A stretch of DNA of 64,000 bases from Calocera cornea HHB12733 (lineage: Eukaryota; Basidiomycota; Dacrymycetes; Dacrymycetales; Dacrymycetaceae). The DNA is taken from positions 1 to 64,000 of the forward strand of contig KV424062.1 in NCBI GenBank assembly GCA_001632435.1. Direction: 5' to 3'. A model generated the notes under the pieces. The model was not told the origin of the DNA. It saw only the letters and a list, made by a program, of their open reading frames with translations, and did no database searches. Made by a program: the position numbers and the translations under genes. How positions within the stretch are numbered: the first letter of the stretch is position 1; every line of letters begins with the position of its first letter. Shown here in pieces: positions 23,049-36,382 of this stretch.

Positions 23049-25932
23049 AACGAGGAGATACCGTAATCCAAGCGATGGTACTAGGGAGCGAACGTAAAGA
23101 TAGAGTGCGATTATAAGCGACCGACCACTTGGTGTTCGAGGGCAAGATACGCGCGCCGGCTGGACGGGCGCGTACGCGCGCATATCGAAAGGGGCCGAGT
23201 CAACGGGAACCCTACCAAGCGAGTCCCTCTTTACGACCATTCCGTCCTTTCGGCCTTCTGGTATCAGTACAAGGCACAGCCATCGCGATACTGCAGGGCT
23301 TCTTTCTTCCTCGAGGCTGTGAAACGGCTGTGCATGTTCTGGTACCAAGGTAGCGACCGCATCGATTGAGTCATGCTTGCGTATTAGCACTGGCCTCGCT
23401 GGCCGATGGACGCGGATCCTGCTCTCAAAGGGCGCGCCGAGGATGATCCTGCCGCGTCATGCACCTGGCAGCCGGGAACCGGCTCATGGAGGATCAAGGG
23501 CAATAGCCATAATTATCATCGGCACTATCGGCGTGCCTTTCGCCGAGTCGGGCATGGATCATACTGTAGTCTCGACATCCGGTCGAAGCTGGTCTGGTGC
23601 GTGCTGTGGTCCCCACCCAGTCCCTGGGGTTGGCCGGGACCGGGGGCGGGACGGAAACCCCCTCCGGTGTGGGGTTCCGGGCCCTCGCCATTATTGTTGC
23701 CCCACTGCCGGAATAGGAAGGACTTCCAACAACAAGTAGGTGCTATGTGCCCCTTGCTGTACATCGCAGAAGCCGTCCCGCTCCTTCCCGCGCTCCTGCG
23801 GCAAGCCTCCGCCCGAACCTTCGTAGTCCGACCCGTCCACTCAGCACCGGCGGCAAGCTTGTATGTACTGTAGTACTACTGTAAGCCGATGCAGCGGTTT
23901 CGGCGGTAGCACCGGGCGGGCGGGACAAGTGCGGGACAACGGCTTGGGCGCGCGAGGACGCCTACTCCGACTCCGACTCCGAGTGCCTACCGGTTCTCTC
24001 CGGCCGGCGCTCCGGAAGTTAGTCCGGGCTCCGAGCGGAGAATTCAGTTGCAAACCCCGTGGGCCCATCGCCGTCTCGTGCTACAGTATGTTATGATACG
24101 GCACCGGCGCAGCCTGAGGTTCCGCGGTGAAAGTCGGAACCGAGCGCTATTTTGTCCGAATGCGTTACGGTACAGTATGCTTGCTTACAGGTTGCTTGCT
24201 TGCTTGCCCTGGATGCGTGCGTCCGCCGGCGGTTCGTCGCTCATTCCCACACTGATCCTTCCATCGTGGGTTCGCCGCATGGCAAAGGTGGTACGACTTG
24301 TTCCACGATGTGCAGAGGAACCGATGAAGCCCCTCTTTTCTCTCGTAACAGCTAGGCAAAGAATGGGAGCTGCAGGCGGTCAACGGGGCAGGTGACCGCG
24401 GACGAAAGAGGAAGCCGAGGCCCCGGACGGGTTAGCTGGTCAGGATGGAAATGGGCCCTGGGCCTTTGTGATAGAGCCGCCGTGCGTGGGCGGAAATGAA
24501 TTGCACTGTGCCAAGTTCGGGCACATTAGGAAGCGCTGGGCGGGTAGGGTCCCCGCGCGGGACCCACACGCCCCGCCATAACCGGTGCAGGCAGATGACG
24601 TCGGAGGCGCTTACTGCTTCTTTTTCTCCGCCGCGCCCGCGCGCCCATGGAACACGGGACTGCTTTTCCAGATGGTGCCCGCCCACCAAGAAGCGTCATG
24701 CTGCACATCGGCTTTGGGCATAATTGCATTGCAATATGCAGATAATTAACCAGCACGATGTATTACGGCCGCACGAACTCTATCGGCAGAACGGTGTGAG
24801 AAAAAAAACCCCGGATGGAAAATGGGTGAGTGGTCGTGGGGACGCAGAACCACGGGGTTGTGTTGGTGCGTTCGTGCGCTGAATCGCCCTCATCGCGCCT
24901 TGGAGAGCTCCGACTCAGGCACGCCGAAGTCCCGCGCCCATCTGCATGCGGTCGTCGTCTAGCCAAGAAGCTGACTGCACGCGATGACGAGACAGGGGCA
25001 TTCGGGAATGTCTACGATCGTTCAGCAGAAGCCCGGAAGACGGGCGTGGGCACACGCCGCGAGCGGTTGCACGCTGCCCCGGCCAGGCAAGCCAGCGGAA
25101 AGTTTGGTCGTATGATTTGTTTTGGAGAGCGAGCACGTCGGGCGAGTATCGCCTCCCCCGGTGGGCCCCAGCATTCCGCAACCCACCCCGCAAGGCACGC
25201 CGGACGGAGCGGATGTGAGGTGGCCCCCCCGGCGGGCCAAGCCCCCCGCAAAGGCACCGGGGCAAGGTTTCTTGCACCGCATACAGATTGAGCGCGATGC
25301 GCCACGAGACAACAGCGCGGAGGCGCGGGCGGGCAGAGGGCGACAATGTGCGGGAGGTACGGGGTCCGTCAGCGGCGGTACGTCACATCCCGTAGGCCCA
25401 GCGTGGACCATTGTAAGCAAACAAGGGGGCCAAGAGGGGTGAGTCTGGGTGACAGCGGGCGAGCTGTCTGACCTCAGCGATGAAATTTGCATCTGTCGGC
25501 GAAGGAGGGAATGCGAGCTTGCATCGGCCGTTGTGAGCCCAAGCTCCGGAGCAAAGTGCAGTCTTCCGCGGACGATCTGAGACAGGGAAAAGATCCGAGG
25601 AACTGCCCCAAGAGTGCGCAAGCGGGTAGGGAAGCGGGGTGGGCGTGCGGTCGGGTCGGGTATGGATGGGCGTTGGCCGACTTTGTTGGGTCTCATCATA
25701 GCCGGTATGGGCGGGCGGGGGCAAATGCGGTGGGATGGGAGCTAAAAGTGCGCGTGGTGTGTCAAGGGTCTGAGGGCTGTTTCTGACGTTGGGCGGGGCG
25801 GGCGCGGGCTAGGGCGCGGGCGGAACAAGGGTGCGGTTCGCTCTGTGTGTTGCTCATCGCAGACGATCGTGCCTGCTCAGAAGCCTCTTCTCGCGTCTTC
25901 GCCCTCTCTCGTCTGTCCCATTCGCGGACCAT

Positions 25933-25959
25933 CATGTGGGCCATGTGGGCCATGTGGAA
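25933..25959. repeat. Three tandem copies of a 9-bp unit (CATGTGGGC)
   Basis: Two perfect copies and a third differing in the last two bases stand about 290 bp upstream of the hexose transporter ATG. They could be a clustered protein-binding site. Confidence 0.85.
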
Positions 25960-26145
25960 AGAACTCCCCGCAAATCTCCAGCATTCCCCGGTTCCCCCCC
26001 CTCCCATCAGACACACAAAGAGCTTAAATAGCCCACCGAGTGCCTTCCCCAGCCGGCCCCCAGTCCTCTGACTACAAGCCTTCCCCCCCGCCCTTCACGA
26101 GCATAACGATCTCACACCCACCCAAGCGAGTTGCAAGCCATCGCA

Positions 26146-26151
26146 TATAAG
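26146..26151 (+). promoter_or_regulatory. TATA-like element of the hexose transporter
   Basis: TATAAG lies 104 bp before the start codon, ahead of a C/A-rich leader without upstream ATG near the gene. Confidence 0.45.
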
Positions 26152-26249
26152 GGCACGCAACTAATATAACGACCCCGTCACCACACCCCCACGTCCTTAA
26201 CGACCAACAACAATCAACAACACACACCCTCCCCTCACATTCATCAGCA

Positions 26250-27818
26250 ATGGCAGGCGGAGCAGTTCTCCCCTCGGAGAAGCACAACGACGACTATGAG
26301 CCCAGGGTCGAGGCACCAATCACCGTAAAGGCATACCTCACTTGCCTGTTCGCCGCCTTTGGCGGTCTCCTCTTCGGCTACGACTCTGGCTACATCAACG
26401 GTGTCCAGGCTATGACAGCATGGAAGAACCAATTCGGCCACCTCCTTGAAGACGGCACCGTCAATGTCACTTCCTCCCAGTCCTCCCTCATCGTCTCCAT
26501 CCTTTCGGCCGGTACATTCTTCGGTGCCCTCTCCGCCGGCTACTTCGCCGATGCCATCGGAAGGAGGTTCACCATCATCGGCGCCTGCGGCATGTTCATC
26601 ATCGGTGTCATCATCCAGATGGCCGCCCAAAACGTCGGCACCCTCGCCGGGGGTCGTTTCGTCGCCGGTCTCGGCGTCGGTGTGATCTCCGCCACCGTCA
26701 TCCTCTACATGTCCGAGATCGCCCCCAAGAAGATCCGTGGCGCCATCGTCGCCGGCTACCAGTTCGCCATCACCGTCGGCCTGCTGCTCTCCACCGTCGT
26801 GACCTACGCGACCGAGAACAGGACCAACTCGGGTGCCTACCGTATCCCCATCGCCATCCAGTTCCTCTGGGGCCTCCTCCTGGCCAGCGGCCTTCTGCTC
26901 CTGCCCGAGTCGCCCCGTTACTGGATCAAGAAAGGTCGCCAGGACAAGGCTACCGACTGCCTCGTTCGCATCCGTGGTCAGCCCGCCGAGTCCGAGTACA
27001 TCCAGGCTGAGATCGCCGAGATCCAGGCCAACTATGAGTACGAGCTCTCCATCCAGCAGTCCGGCTGGATCGATGTCTTCCGCGGAGGCTTCTCCCCCTC
27101 GGGCAACTTCCGTCGTGTCTTCATCGGTGTCTTCCTGCAGATGTTCCAGCAATGGACGGGCATCAACTTCATCTTCTACTACGGCAACGTCTTCTTCCAG
27201 CAGTCCGGCATCTCAAACTCGTTCACCATCTCCATGGCCACCACCGCCGTCAACGTCGGCTCAACCCCCTTCTCGTGGTACCTCATTGAGAAGGTCGGCC
27301 GTCGTAACCTCCTTATCTGGGGCGCCGTCGGAATGGTCGTCTGCGAGTTCATCGTCGCCGGTGTCGGTGTGGGCCTCCCCGGCTCCCAGGCCGCGACCGT
27401 CTGCCTGATCGTCTTCATCTGCATCTACATCGCCTTCTTCGCCATCACCTGGGGCCCCGCCGCATGGGTCGTCATCGGCGAGCTCTTCCCTCTCCCCATC
27501 CGTGCCAAGGGTGTCGCCCTCTCGACAGCCTCCAACTGGTTCTGGAACTGCATCATCGCCGTCATCACCCCCTACCTCGTCGGCACCCAGCCCGGCGACG
27601 CCAACCTCGGCCCCAAGGTCTTCTTCCTCTGGGGCTCCCTCTGCCTGACCTGCCTGATCTTCGCAATCGTCCTGATCCCCGAGACCAAGGGACTGTCGCT
27701 GGAGCAGGTCGACCAGATGCTCGAGGAGACCACCCCGTTCACTTCGGGCAAGTGGAGGCCCCACAACACCTTCGCTGGTGACAGGAAGGAGGCTGTGGAG
27801 CACAAGGAGACCGTGTAA
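26250..27818 (+). CDS. Intronless MFS hexose transporter, high-expression codon use
   Basis: It encodes a 522-residue sugar:proton symporter of the fungal hexose transporter family in the plasma membrane. Twelve transmembrane segments are expected. Visible signatures are FGGLLFGYDSGYINGVQAM in TM1, YFADAIGRRFTIIGA, APKKIRGAIVAGYQF, LLPESPRYWIKKGRQDKA, QQWTGINFIFYYGNVFF in TM7, IEKVGRRNLLIWG, GELFPLPIRAKGVALSTASNW and PETKGLSLEQVDQM. Unlike nearly every other long gene here it has no introns, and its codons end almost wholly in C or G, with heavy use of GTC, ATC, ACC and CTC. That suggests very high expression. ATG at 26250 follows a long C/A-rich leader. Substrate (glucose, fructose or xylose) cannot be decided by eye. 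Confidence 0.93.
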   Translation: MAGGAVLPSEKHNDDYEPRVEAPITVKAYLTCLFAAFGGLLFGYDSGYINGVQAMTAWKNQFGHLLEDGTVNVTSSQSSLIVSILSAGTFFGALSAGYFADAIGRRFTIIGACGMFIIGVIIQMAAQNVGTLAGGRFVAGLGVGVISATVILYMSEIAPKKIRGAIVAGYQFAITVGLLLSTVVTYATENRTNSGAYRIPIAIQFLWGLLLASGLLLLPESPRYWIKKGRQDKATDCLVRIRGQPAESEYIQAEIAEIQANYEYELSIQQSGWIDVFRGGFSPSGNFRRVFIGVFLQMFQQWTGINFIFYYGNVFFQQSGISNSFTISMATTAVNVGSTPFSWYLIEKVGRRNLLIWGAVGMVVCEFIVAGVGVGLPGSQAATVCLIVFICIYIAFFAITWGPAAWVVIGELFPLPIRAKGVALSTASNWFWNCIIAVITPYLVGTQPGDANLGPKVFFLWGSLCLTCLIFAIVLIPETKGLSLEQVDQMLEETTPFTSGKWRPHNTFAGDRKEAVEHKETV

Positions 27819-28560
27819 TGAGGAGGACAACGGGAAAAGACGAGTAATAATGTGTACTAGTTCTGATCTTCTTTCAATCCTACGCCGTCTCACGTCGCAC
27901 GTCTTACTGATTCACGTTTCTGCTGCGTACCGCTAGTAATTGGGTTTTCTACCGGGTACAAGAGGCAATGATCATATTCATGCATACCATGCCTGTGTGT
28001 CCTGGGTGTGAGCTGTGTGCGAACGGGTCTCGATGGTGGCTTCGCCGCAAAGTCGGAACCCGCTCGTAGACAATGACGTCGCGATTGTTCCGTTTGACAG
28101 CTCCGTCGTGGGGACTCTTGGCATTGCGGGGTACCAAGTTGCCGCGCTCGGCTTGGGCTCGCTTGTCATGTTTCATCACGTACCTCAGCGGGCGTCTGAC
28201 CGGGCGTCTGACAGGTGATCAGTTTAAGAATGTAAACGATACTGAAGCGAGCATGCCTAAATGCAGAAACAGCATTGCATGCATTTTGCACAGGGTCAAC
28301 GGCCCAGCCCCCAAGGCCCATTTGCGTTACGCCTACTGCATCGGGACAACATGTTCTGCACCATCAGCGCTAATTATCCAATTCGTCATAGCCGTCGTAT
28401 CCGGTCCTGCTATCTCGTGCATCGTACAAAGTCGTTCGATAATCAAATCAATAATGCAATAGGATCCGCAATCCCCCGACCTTTCGAGCGTGCACCTGTC
28501 ATCAAACATGTCTTGGTGCCCTCGTCATCGACTGTGCAGATATGTATCGTGGCGCACTCG
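27819..28560. other. Convergent spacer between hexose transporter and CAB2
   Basis: About 740 bp with the 3' ends of two converging genes. Short frames exist but none is recognised. Confidence 0.5.
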
Positions 28561-29811
28561 TCATCGCCCGTGCATATACTGCTCGTGCATCTCCACCAGT
28601 TTCTTGATCATTTCCTCTTCGATCTCTTGCTTGCCCTCGGGTAGTCGGACCCACGACTCCTGGTATCCGGATTTTGACGTCGGGTCCTTTTCCACAAACA
28701 CGACCTCAAACTTGCGCCGATTGAGGTCGTTGCCGATCACCAGCTTATGATCATACCGTTCGAGCGCCTGGCGTGCTTTGGGTATAAGCAGGTTCGGATC
28801 GGTTTCGAGCTACGCATAACGATCAGCGGCTACTCAACGGTGCTCGCAACGGACCAACCTTGAATGAAACAATAAACCCCTCTGACGCCCAGTCGTCGCG
28901 CAAGGGCTTGAGGATCTTTGGAACCTGGTCCATCTCTATTTGCAAACTCCCTTTACCAGACTGGATCTTGTGTTCTGCCTGAGCTCATTCAGTACGCATC
29001 ACTCGCAGATTGGTGTAATAGTATTACCATCTTCTGAGTGGGCAGGAAGAAGTCGCTCACAGCAGCGGCAAGATAGAACATTGCGGTCCTGCCCAAGGGT
29101 TCCATTTCTTGAGCAACTGCACGCAGCATGAACAGGTAGTCATCGACCGTGACAAAGCTGAGCGTGAGCATCGTCCCCGCACGCTGCACTGCATGATATT
29201 GCCGGAGGACGGAGAGCAACTCCCTCCTCATCGAGGGCAGGACCTTGACTGTCTCACCATCGTCAGATGACCCGGGCTCGATAGGGGACATGGGGTTGGA
29301 AGGGCCGATCTCCAGGAAGTCCAGGAAGGGGTTTGTCGAGTGCGAGAAATGCCGGCTGAAGGGCTGGAGGGAGAACTGGCGGTGCATGAAGATGACCGCA
29401 TAGCCAGCTTGCAGGAAATACTCTGCAGATGTTGCACCTCTAGTGCCTGACAATCGCTCAGCATCGTGCATAGACACCCGTGTATCAGCACTCACCGGCG
29501 CTGAAGTTATCCAAGAATCGGACACTGCAGAAGCATGAGATAGGGCCATCAATAGATGTCGCTATGTCACGCACACATTGCGTTCCAAGGGTACTGTGGT
29601 GCCTCCGCTCTTATCTCGCAAGTGAGCACTTCGTTCAGTGCCATCCGCACAGCACACGCACCGTCACAAGGACCACCGGCCTTCCATCCTTCTTCTGCCT
29701 CGTCACGAATGCCCGCACTTTCGCCACATCCTGATCCAGGGTAGCAGGAGCAGGTTGCATGCGGAAATACTGCTCCGCCGAGAACACGGTTGGCTGGGAT
29801 GCGTTGGACAT
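28561..29811 (-). CDS. CAB2: Phosphopantothenate-cysteine ligase
   Basis: It joins cysteine to 4'-phosphopantothenate, the second step of coenzyme A synthesis from pantothenate, in the cytosol. ATG at 29811 gives MSNASQPTVFSAEQYFRM. Intron junctions restore [39 protein letters not shown], the Rossmann-type nucleotide site of the eukaryotic enzyme. Further family landmarks are YAVIFMHRQFSLQPFSRHF, LGRTAMFYLAAAVSDFFLP, then AEHKIQSGKGSLQIEMDQVP, WASEGFIVSFK and LIPKARQALERYDHKLVIGN. The C-terminus is EEEMIKKLVEMHEQYMHGR. About six short introns are needed. It is divergent from AFG2 across 211 bp. The two permeases at the window end belong to a family that includes pantothenate carriers, but they lie 30 kb away and no functional link is shown. 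Confidence 0.92.
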
Positions 29812-30022
29812 GGCGTATTCACAGCAAGAATCAGGTGGGGATGGGGCACAACAGAAGGGTATTTGTGCGTGTAGCGGTTCAGCCTTAAGGCTGACTCGGG
29901 TGTGGGCGCTGAGGATTGCTTCGGGAGACGCTCAGAAGCTCCAGCGGGCGCTTAGTCAGCCCAGGGTCTTGTCAGGGTTTGGCGCCGAACCCGGTTTGCA
30001 CTTGAAGTTGTTCACACCCGCA
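29812..30022. promoter_or_regulatory. Bidirectional CAB2/AFG2 promoter
   Basis: Only 211 bp separate the two divergent start codons, so both promoters must lie here. No clear TATA box was seen. Confidence 0.5.
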
Positions 30023-32944
<2,922 letters not shown>

Positions 32945-33035
32945 ACGACACTTTTAGTTAACCTGATTCGTGCGAGTTTCGGCTCAGTGACTGGCCTTAG
33001 AGTCATATAGCCAACTCTCAGCTCAGAACTTTGTC

Positions 33036-33117
33036 GGCAAGATGGCCGAGCGGTCTAAGGCGCTACGTTCAGGTCGTAGTCTCGCAAGAGGCGTGGGTTC
33101 GAATCCCACTCTTGTCA
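33036..33117 (+). tRNA. tRNA-Leu(CAG): tRNA-Leu, anticodon CAG
   Basis: A complete 82-nt cloverleaf can be drawn. The acceptor stem pairs GGCAAGA with TCTTGTC (one G-U), followed by discriminator A. The D-arm TGGCCGAGCGGTC and the T-arm GTGGGTTCGAATCCCAC are standard. The anticodon stem CTACG/CGTAG holds loop TTCAGGT, placing anticodon CAG at 33070-33072. The long variable arm TCTCGCAAGAGG is the leucine class II type. There is no intron and no encoded CCA. It reads CUG as leucine, so a CUG reassignment is not suggested. Confidence 0.96.
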
Positions 33118-33620
33118 GTACAAAACAACCTTTTGCATCCGTAAGCTTCCTCACCCTCGTTGAACTCCTTTATCAAGGAAAACAGTCTCTGGAAGGCTCG
33201 TTACCTTTTTCCGGATCCAACAGTAGTGTCTACTTCATCGTCCGGGGCCCACTTTGCTGGACCAAAACTTGGCTCATAAACAAGACGAGTGCGGTGGCAG
33301 TGCTGCCAACTGCCTCCGATCGGAGCACCGTGAGCCAGCCATGAAGCTGGGAAGTGGAAGCTAGTTGATGAGTGTACGGTCTCCGTACGTGAACTCCCGT
33401 CAATCGTCCGATTTCGCCCCAGTCCTCTCGACAGCCGGCACCTTCCGCGTGCACGTGCATGTGCACGCGCAAAGGCGCTCTGGAAGCGAGATTCGGAGGT
33501 GCGGAGCAGGGGAAGGGGAAGGGGATGGGAAGGAAGGGTGGGGCGATGCGGTGCGCGCCTGGTTCCCACGGTACTTCCTCTGCACCGGCCTGCGACAAGC
33601 GATTGGATGTTCATTAGCGT

Positions 33621-33650
33621 ATCAGTGCATCAGTGCATCAGTGCATCAGT
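33621..33650. repeat. Tandem 8-mer ATCAGTGC, nearly four copies
   Basis: Three perfect copies plus a partial fourth of ATCAGTGC. Related words recur just downstream near 33670-33705. Confidence 0.9.
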
Positions 33651-34121
33651 ATCTCGAGTTATCTCAATGTCCCAGTGCATGAGCGCATTTTCCATCAGCT
33701 TCAGGTACACAGGGCCGGCGGGAGCGCGCTCGCAGACTATGATAGAGGAGTACGTACTGTGCCTAGCATGGATGGACGCATCATGCAGGCCGTCTCTGGG
33801 AACGGGGACGGGGACTGATGTGCGTTGTGGACGGAGAAGAAGGGCGAAAAGAATGGGAGCAGGATGGCTCCCCGGGTACTGTGCGCGGGCGCTGACCAAG
33901 TGGGCGACCCGCACGCGAGGTGACGAGGGACTCGGGCTCGGCAGTCGACTGTGGGACGTACGTACATGCGTACTGTACAGTACGGCGCTGCGATGTGCTG
34001 GGGAGGACACGGTGCTGAGCGCCGAGCGCGGTTGGGACGGTTGACGGGCGGTGTAAATGATCTGATAGTTAGTAAACAAAAGGACGAGTTGGGGAGGCCG
34101 GGCATACGGAGCACCGGAGCA

Positions 34122-34156
34122 CGGACTCGGACTCGGACTCGGACTCGGACTCGGAT
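34122..34156. repeat. (CGGACT)n hexanucleotide repeat
   Basis: Five perfect copies of CGGACT followed by a partial copy. The same or complementary hexamer appears in short runs at about 34980-35003 and 23960-23980, so it is a recurrent simple sequence in intergenic DNA here. Confidence 0.9.
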
Positions 34157-34516
34157 GCTGGATCCCAACGCGCACACCGGGAAGGAGAAAACAGGAAAAC
34201 AGGACAAGAGGGAGAAAGCGCAAACAGCGAGAAGGGTTGGAGCTTCGCAGGCTAGGCTAGGTTAGGCTATTAAAAGCACTGCTCCGCTCCTGGGCCGCTT
34301 CTGGAGCTAGTTAAGAATAGAAAGGAAGGCGCCGACCGATGAGGGCGCGAAGGTGCGGGACGTGGCTAGAAACGCGGACGCGGAGGGACGGACGGGACGT
34401 GATGGAAGGGAAGGAAGGGATGTGACGCGCACGGGGCTGCACCTGGCGCGGCGGTTGCGACGCGGGAGCGGGAGCAGAGTGACACGCGGGCGGCTCCAGA
34501 GGGGACGAGCCTGTGC

Positions 34517-34563
34517 GCTTGGTGCTTGCTGCTTGGTGCTTGCTTGGTGCTTGCTTGGTGGTT
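34517..34563. repeat. Imperfect GCTTGGT/GCTTGCT repeat
   Basis: About six alternating copies of GCTTGGT and GCTTGCT-like units in tandem. Confidence 0.8.
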
Positions 34564-34945
34564 GGGGGTACGAGTTATTCTGGGCACAGGCCGGCGTAAC
34601 CTGGGGTTTGTTGGCAAACAAGCCAGCAGGCCAAGGGCCACGGGGGGGAAGGTTGCGTGCCCAGGGTGGAATGTGAGGAGGGACGCTAGCCCGGGGGGTG
34701 TATTGGAGGTGAGCGGAGGCGGAAAGTGGTCCCGGTGGATGCGGGGGATGGAACCATCGTTGCGAAGGGGTGTCTCGCATGCCGGCGCGTTGCAGGGCCA
34801 CTCCCACTCGCAGTCCCGCACGCTTCGCCCCTTCTTTTCCATCCCTCACCCTCCCTGCTCCCCTCACACTGCTTCACCCTTCCTTCCCTTCCCCTCCTCC
34901 CTCCTCCCCTCCTCCGACACGCAGCCCCGCTGTGCTCTCTTGTAA

Positions 34946-34970
34946 CGCCTCGCCTCGCCTCGCCTCGCCT
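34946..34970. repeat. (CGCCT)5 pentanucleotide repeat
   Basis: Five perfect copies of CGCCT lie about 75 bp before the assembly gap. Confidence 0.9.
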
Positions 34971-35044
34971 GCTCCCTGCTACTCCGACTCGGACTCCGAC
35001 TCGCTGCTCCCACCCCCGAGCCGCGTCAACGCTCTTTAAAGCAC

Positions 35045-35179
35045 NNNNNNNNNNNNNNNNNNNNNNNNNNNNNNNNNNNNNNNNNNNNNNNNNNNNNNNN
35101 NNNNNNNNNNNNNNNNNNNNNNNNNNNNNNNNNNNNNNNNNNNNNNNNNNNNNNNNNNNNNNNNNNNNNNNNNNNNNNN
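35045..35179. other. Assembly gap (135 N)
   Basis: A run of N flanked on both sides by simple-sequence DNA. Confidence 1.
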
Positions 35180-35227
35180 TCAACGCCCAACCCCCTTCAG
35201 CCCACACATAAATAACGCCCTCCAACC

Positions 35228-35263
35228 CTCCGCACCTCCGCACCTCCGCACCTCCGCACCTCC
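35228..35263. repeat. Tandem 8-mer CTCCGCAC in the 5' leader of the SLT-fold gene
   Basis: Four and a half copies of CTCCGCAC end 21 bp before the start codon at 35285, probably within the 5' untranslated region. Confidence 0.9.
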
Positions 35264-35284
35264 AAGCAAAGTCCCAACCCTAAG

Positions 35285-36382
35285 ATGCGTTCCTTCACCA
35301 CCCTCGCCCTCCTCTCCCTCCTCGCACCGCTCGCCCTCGCCCTCCCATCGGAGAAGCACGGCCTGCGCGACCTCGCCGCCCACGCCCGCCGAGCCCGCTC
35401 CCTCGCCGAGCGCGCACCGGAACCGGTCGCCCTTCCCGAGCCCGCTCCCGCACCCGCACCCGCGCCCGTCGCATCCGCGGAGGACAAGAAGATCCGGAAA
35501 CGCGACCTGTCCAAGCGCTGCAAGAAGAAGCCCGCGGCGGCCCACAAGGGCGGCGACTCGACCACCTCCACCACCTCCACCACTTCCACCAGCTCCTCCG
35601 CGGCGCCCTCGCCGAGCGACGACGGCTCGGGCGGCTCGGACAACTCAAACTCCAACTCTGGCTCCTCCGGCTCAGACTCGGGCTCCTCGGGCTCCTCGTC
35701 CCCGCCCTCCGGCTCCAGCTCGGGCTTCACCACCGCGCCCTCGTACTGCGGCGGCCCCGCGGCAGACAGCGGGCACGCGAACGGCCAAGAGTGGTACCTG
35801 AACTGCGGGATGGACGGGTCCGGGTGGGCCCCGCCCTTCGTCACGCTCGACCAGCTCGCGTACACCAAGCTCCGGGACGCGGTCAACTCGGGCTCGGGCG
35901 TGTTCGACCCCTGCGCCGCGTACGTCGACACGTTCGAGCAGGTCGCCGCCTCCACCGGCGTGCCCGACATCTTCCTCGCCTCCTTCGCCATGCAGGAGTC
36001 GACCTGCAACCCCGGTGCCGTCGGCCCGAACGGCGAGCAGGGCCTCATGCAGCTCACCGTCGACAAGTGCGGCGGCGCGCCCGGCGGCAACTGCCAGGAC
36101 GTCTGGTTCAACATCAACACGGGCGCAAACTACATCCAGACGACCATCTCCCAGGCCGGCGGAAACGTCGTCGAGGCCGTCGGCCAGTACAACGGCTGGC
36201 AGACCGGCCAGACCATCAGCAGCGTCATCAGCAACGGCAACTGCGGCGCCCAGCAGAACCTCGACTACCTCAACGAGTTCTTCAACTACTGGCTCAACAA
36301 CCGCCAGACCGACTCCAGCGCAGCCCAGTACAACAACCAGGTGCTCTGCAACGCCGGCGAGCTCTGGAAGATCTCCACCTGA
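35285..36382 (+). CDS. Secreted lysozyme/SLT-fold (transglycosylase-like) protein
   Basis: The intronless gene encodes 365 residues. Residues 1-20 (MRSFTTLALLSLLAPLALAL) form a clear signal peptide. A pro-like region has alternating Ala/Pro (about 50-62) and dibasic Kex2-type sites (RKR, SKR near 78-84). A Ser/Thr/Gly-rich linker spans about 95-150, likely O-glycosylated. From about 155 a cysteine-containing domain follows with IFLASFAMQESTCNPGAVGP and NGEQGLMQLTVDKC. This is the E-S...N...G-x-GLMQ layout of soluble lytic transglycosylase/goose-type lysozyme folds, with the glutamate of QES as the expected catalytic acid. Then come NINTGANYIQTTI and EAVGQYNGW. It may cleave peptidoglycan or chitin-like chains outside the cell; that is inference from fold. 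Codon use is strongly C/G-ending, suggesting high expression. It converges with the beta-lactamase-like gene. Confidence 0.85.
   Translation: MRSFTTLALLSLLAPLALALPSEKHGLRDLAAHARRARSLAERAPEPVALPEPAPAPAPAPVASAEDKKIRKRDLSKRCKKKPAAAHKGGDSTTSTTSTTSTSSSAAPSPSDDGSGGSDNSNSNSGSSGSDSGSSGSSSPPSGSSSGFTTAPSYCGGPAADSGHANGQEWYLNCGMDGSGWAPPFVTLDQLAYTKLRDAVNSGSGVFDPCAAYVDTFEQVAASTGVPDIFLASFAMQESTCNPGAVGPNGEQGLMQLTVDKCGGAPGGNCQDVWFNINTGANYIQTTISQAGGNVVEAVGQYNGWQTGQTISSVISNGNCGAQQNLDYLNEFFNYWLNNRQTDSSAAQYNNQVLCNAGELWKIST

Larger units (their letters stand above)
23049..26249. other. Long GC-rich intergenic region upstream of the hexose transporter
   Basis: This is the longest gene-free stretch, 3.2 kb. Open frames are numerous but overlap on both strands and contain no familiar domain, as expected at this GC content. 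It is rich in G/C clusters matching the loose Mig1/CreA-type core (SYGGRG), for example around 23620-23660 and 25790-25820, which would suit glucose control of the downstream transporter. That link is inference. CT/CA-rich leader-like sequence runs from about 26060 to the start codon. Confidence 0.5.
33118..35044. other. Repeat-rich intergenic region before the first gap
   Basis: About 1.9 kb downstream of tRNA-Leu with no recognised gene. It is GC-rich, carries several short tandem repeats listed separately, and ends at an assembly gap, which fits a hard-to-assemble low-complexity tract. Confidence 0.55.

Noticed and set aside
24830..25291. A 153-codon plus-strand frame in the 3.2-kb intergenic region
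   Set aside because: Several frames on both strands are equally long here. The product is Arg/Ala/Gly-rich with no domain and no splice support.
26244..27152. A 302-codon frame antisense to the hexose transporter
   Set aside because: It arises from the C/G-ending codon bias of the sense gene. The product is a Gly/Asp/Glu-rich artefact.
33036..33117. CUG codon reassignment hinted by a CAG anticodon tRNA
   Set aside because: The tRNA has class II leucine features (long variable arm, A discriminator) and lacks serine-type identity, so CUG is read as leucine.
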